The notes under the pieces were generated by a model. It was not told the DNA's origin, ran no database searches, and saw only the letters and a program-made list of their open reading frames with translations. Position numbers and translations under genes: made by a program. A stretch of DNA of 64,000 nucleotides, taken from assembly GCA_001599595.1 (NCBI GenBank), contig BCHH01000011.1, positions 1,254,274 through 1,318,273 on the forward strand, written 5' to 3'. The stretch comes from Beverwykella pulmonaria. Lineage: Eukaryota > Ascomycota > Dothideomycetes > Pleosporales > Melanommataceae. Shown in pieces: positions 61,961-64,000 of the stretch (position 1 is the first letter of the stretch; each line of letters opens with the position of its first letter).

Positions 61961-63838
61961 CACCCCCTCAGCTTGGAAGGCGTTGCAAGCTGGATTAGAC
62001 CATTGTTAGGGTTTAGTGGACGTGATGAGGTTAAGTTCGTTGAGTTGTGTCTAAATGTCTTCTAGAGGCACTTTGTTTGCTACCTTTTGTTCCTTTACCT
62101 CTACTAAACTAAGTTGGGTCAGAAATCCTTCCCACTTGTTTACTAGGAGTACCTTTGTAAAGCCGTCAGCAATTATATCTATTAACCATACGTACTCCAC
62201 CTGGATCCTTCTAGTAGACACTTCTTGTCTTAGCCAGTGATTGTGTATGTCAACATGTTAAAGTTTGGTCTAAAGCTTTGAGATTTCCTCTGTTACTAGG
62301 TAAATAGTCTGCTTATTGTTGCATTAAATAGTAATAGTTGTTAAGGATAGTTTAATTTGCAGTTTGTTTAAAAGTTGTAATGTAAACATTGCTTCCTTAG
62401 CTACTTGCAAGAGTGCAAGGAGTTCTGCTTTAGTAGTTGATGTTGTAACTATGTCTTGTTTATTTGCCCTCTAGGCAATAAGGCTGTTAAAAAGTTTGAT
62501 TGCGTAGCCTTGTAAGCTTTTCCTGTCTAGTGTGTTGTCAGCAAAGGATGCGTCGCTAGCTACCTAAAGGTTATCACCTCCACTAAGCTGCAATGCTCTC
62601 TATCTTATATCTAATAGGTACAGGAGTACTTGGTTAGCTGCATTATAGTGTTCTAGTCCTAGGTTTAATAGGAAGCGGGCTAGTCTTAAGGTTGCAAAGG
62701 CAATGTTAGGTCGCGTTGTTACTGCTGCGAACAGAATTGATCCAATTTTGCGTTAGTATTTGTTAATTTCTAAGGGAGTTGCTAAGCCTGTTTGGGGCTT
62801 TAGTTCAGTAACAGCCATTAGGGTGTTATAGCAGCAGTCTTGTTGGTTAACTAGGCAGCTGATTTTGTCAATATAGCTAGCCTGTAAGAGTTGGATAAGA
62901 CGCTGGTCTCTTTATTAGATAATCTCTACGCCTAGAAACTATTAAAGGTCTTCTCCTCCTGTTATAGCATATTTCTGTTGCAGGAGCTTAATTGCTTGTT
63001 CCGCGTTCTAACCGTTTTCCTTGTTAAAGGCAACAATAATGTTGTCTACATAGAAGAAGATGATAACACTGTTCTTAATTATACAGCAGGGCTTATGCAG
63101 TACAGTTTTAAAACTAATAGTCCTAAGGGTTGTTGTAAACTCCTTTTGCTACAGCATAGGTAAAATGCGCAGACTGTACAAGGCCTTCTAGAGTTTAAGG
63201 ATTGTGCCTTTCTTCTAATATCTACAGGGCATCTTTATATAAACTTCTCTGTTAATTATTGCATAAACAAAGGTGTTAGTTATGTTGTATTGTTTTAGCT
63301 CAAGGTTATATTTTGCTGCAATTGCTATAAGCATCCTAAAAGACTAAGCCGCTAAGGTTGCAGCGTAGGTATCTTAGGATGTAATATCCTTTTGCTAGTC
63401 TCTGCAAACCACTAGGCGTGCTTTACATTTGAGAAATTAATAATGCTTGTTTAGTTTGTAGGTATATACCCACATGCAGTTAAGTATCTAATAGCCTGCT
63501 TGTTTAGTTAGCTTAGAGGGTACTTCTAACTAGGATTTTATTTGTTTGTAGCTTCTAAGATAGGCTTGTTCTGCTTTTTTAAACAGTTCGCCTATTAGAT
63601 AATCTTCAAGCTTTGTTTGGCATGTTGGCAGGGGTGGGAGTTGACTTTAATAGAGCTTCAAGCCTTTGGCGAGCATTCTTTTTATCTTAGCCTTGTCTAC
63701 TACTTCTCCTTTGTATTGTCCAACGTTGCTGGCTTAAGTTCTAGCTATAAAGGCAGCTGCCCATGGGATAGTTTTAGATAACCCTGTTTAGTTCACTTCT
63801 AATTTGTTTCTAACTATTAGCTGTGCTAGCAGTGCTAC
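61961..63838 (-). mobile_element. Decayed Ty1/copia pol segment (reverse transcriptase-RNase H)
   Basis: Minus-strand reading gives VIIFFYVDNIIVAFNKEN near 63040-63090, the copia RT active-site region (Y-V-D-D with the second Asp changed to Asn). Further on, SDASFADNTLDRKSLQGYA and VTTSTTKAELLAL near 62410-62560 are the copia RNase H block. Stops, many TAG, interrupt every frame. The gag, protease and integrase part was not found. The element is dead and resembles a RIP-mutated copy. Confidence 0.75.
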
Positions 63839-64000
63839 TGTCAGATGTAAGGGCTATATGGGGGTTTATGGAATAGTATTTCTATAACCCTCAAGTAGAC
63901 AAAGAATCAGATGGACGGGTATTAGTCGTGGTATTGGGCGCAATGTGCGTAAATGGGCCTGCAACGGATCAACGAAATAGGACTAAGCGCATGGGGTTAA
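63839..64000 (+). repeat. Copia LTR copy, plus orientation (right arm of inverted pair)
   Basis: Starts TGTCAGATGTAAGGGC and runs to the window edge. It matches the reverse complement of 61799-61960 over the full 162 bp with about seven substitutions plus two positions that are N in the left arm. It is cut by the window end. Confidence 0.75.

Noticed and set aside
1..64000. CRISPR arrays, bacterial operon signals, rRNA or tRNA genes
   Set aside because: None was seen. Spliceosomal introns throughout show a eukaryotic genome, and the repeats present are tandem duplications, promoter duplicates or LTRs.

Overview
The window is nuclear DNA of a filamentous ascomycete. The genes are interrupted by short introns (46-76 nt, typically GTRNGT...CTRAY...YAG). 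The families are typical of a fungal secondary-metabolite locus, and transposon relics carry stop codons of the kind left by repeat-induced point mutation (RIP). A Sordariomycete such as a member of Hypocreales is a reasonable guess, but the species cannot be read from the sequence.

Left third (1-17,524): a partly dead polyketide/sphingoid-type cluster. From left to right it holds a relic of a rhodopsin-domain membrane protein, an Erg6-like C-methyltransferase with one in-frame stop, and a second rhodopsin-domain pseudogene. Then come an intact 3-ketosphinganine-reductase-type SDR (4222-5272), a broken alpha-oxoamine synthase (5816-7078), the tail of a 3beta-HSD/epimerase-type gene, a decayed Ty3/gypsy segment, and an intact 13-exon reducing PKS (10167-17524, KS-AT-DH-ER-KR-ACP, no methyltransferase domain). 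PKS plus alpha-oxoamine synthase plus ketosphinganine reductase is the core logic of sphinganine-analogue metabolites (compare FUM1, FUM8 and FUM13 of fumonisin). Here the synthase that would release the chain is a pseudogene.

Middle (17,849-29,442): an AhpD/carboxymuconolactone-decarboxylase-like protein and a divergent FAD monooxygenase, an intact fungal rhodopsin-domain 7-TM protein, a GMC oxidoreductase and an MFS exporter.

Right (30,340-61,472): an ABC-C transporter, transcribed divergently across a 2.3 kb promoter region from a giant NRPS. Four exons joined by three short introns give one open frame of 7,859 codons. Its layout is C(partial)-A1-T-E-C-A2-T-C-A3-T-E-C-A4-T-C-A5-T-E-C-T-C-T*. 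It has five A domains, three E domains (modules 1, 3 and 5), and a C-T-C-T tail with no A domain, whose last T domain has Leu in place of the phosphopantetheine Ser. The expected product is a peptide of at least five residues with D-residues at positions 1, 3 and 5, probably exported by the ABC-C or MFS protein.

Right edge (61,473-64,000): a decayed Ty1/copia element on the minus strand, bounded by two LTR copies in inverted orientation, with scattered Ns in the left one.

Exon limits were placed by eye from splice signals and frame continuity. For the PKS, NRPS, SDR, FAD monooxygenase, GMC, MFS, AhpD-like, methyltransferase and rhodopsin-domain genes the exon lengths sum to whole codons.
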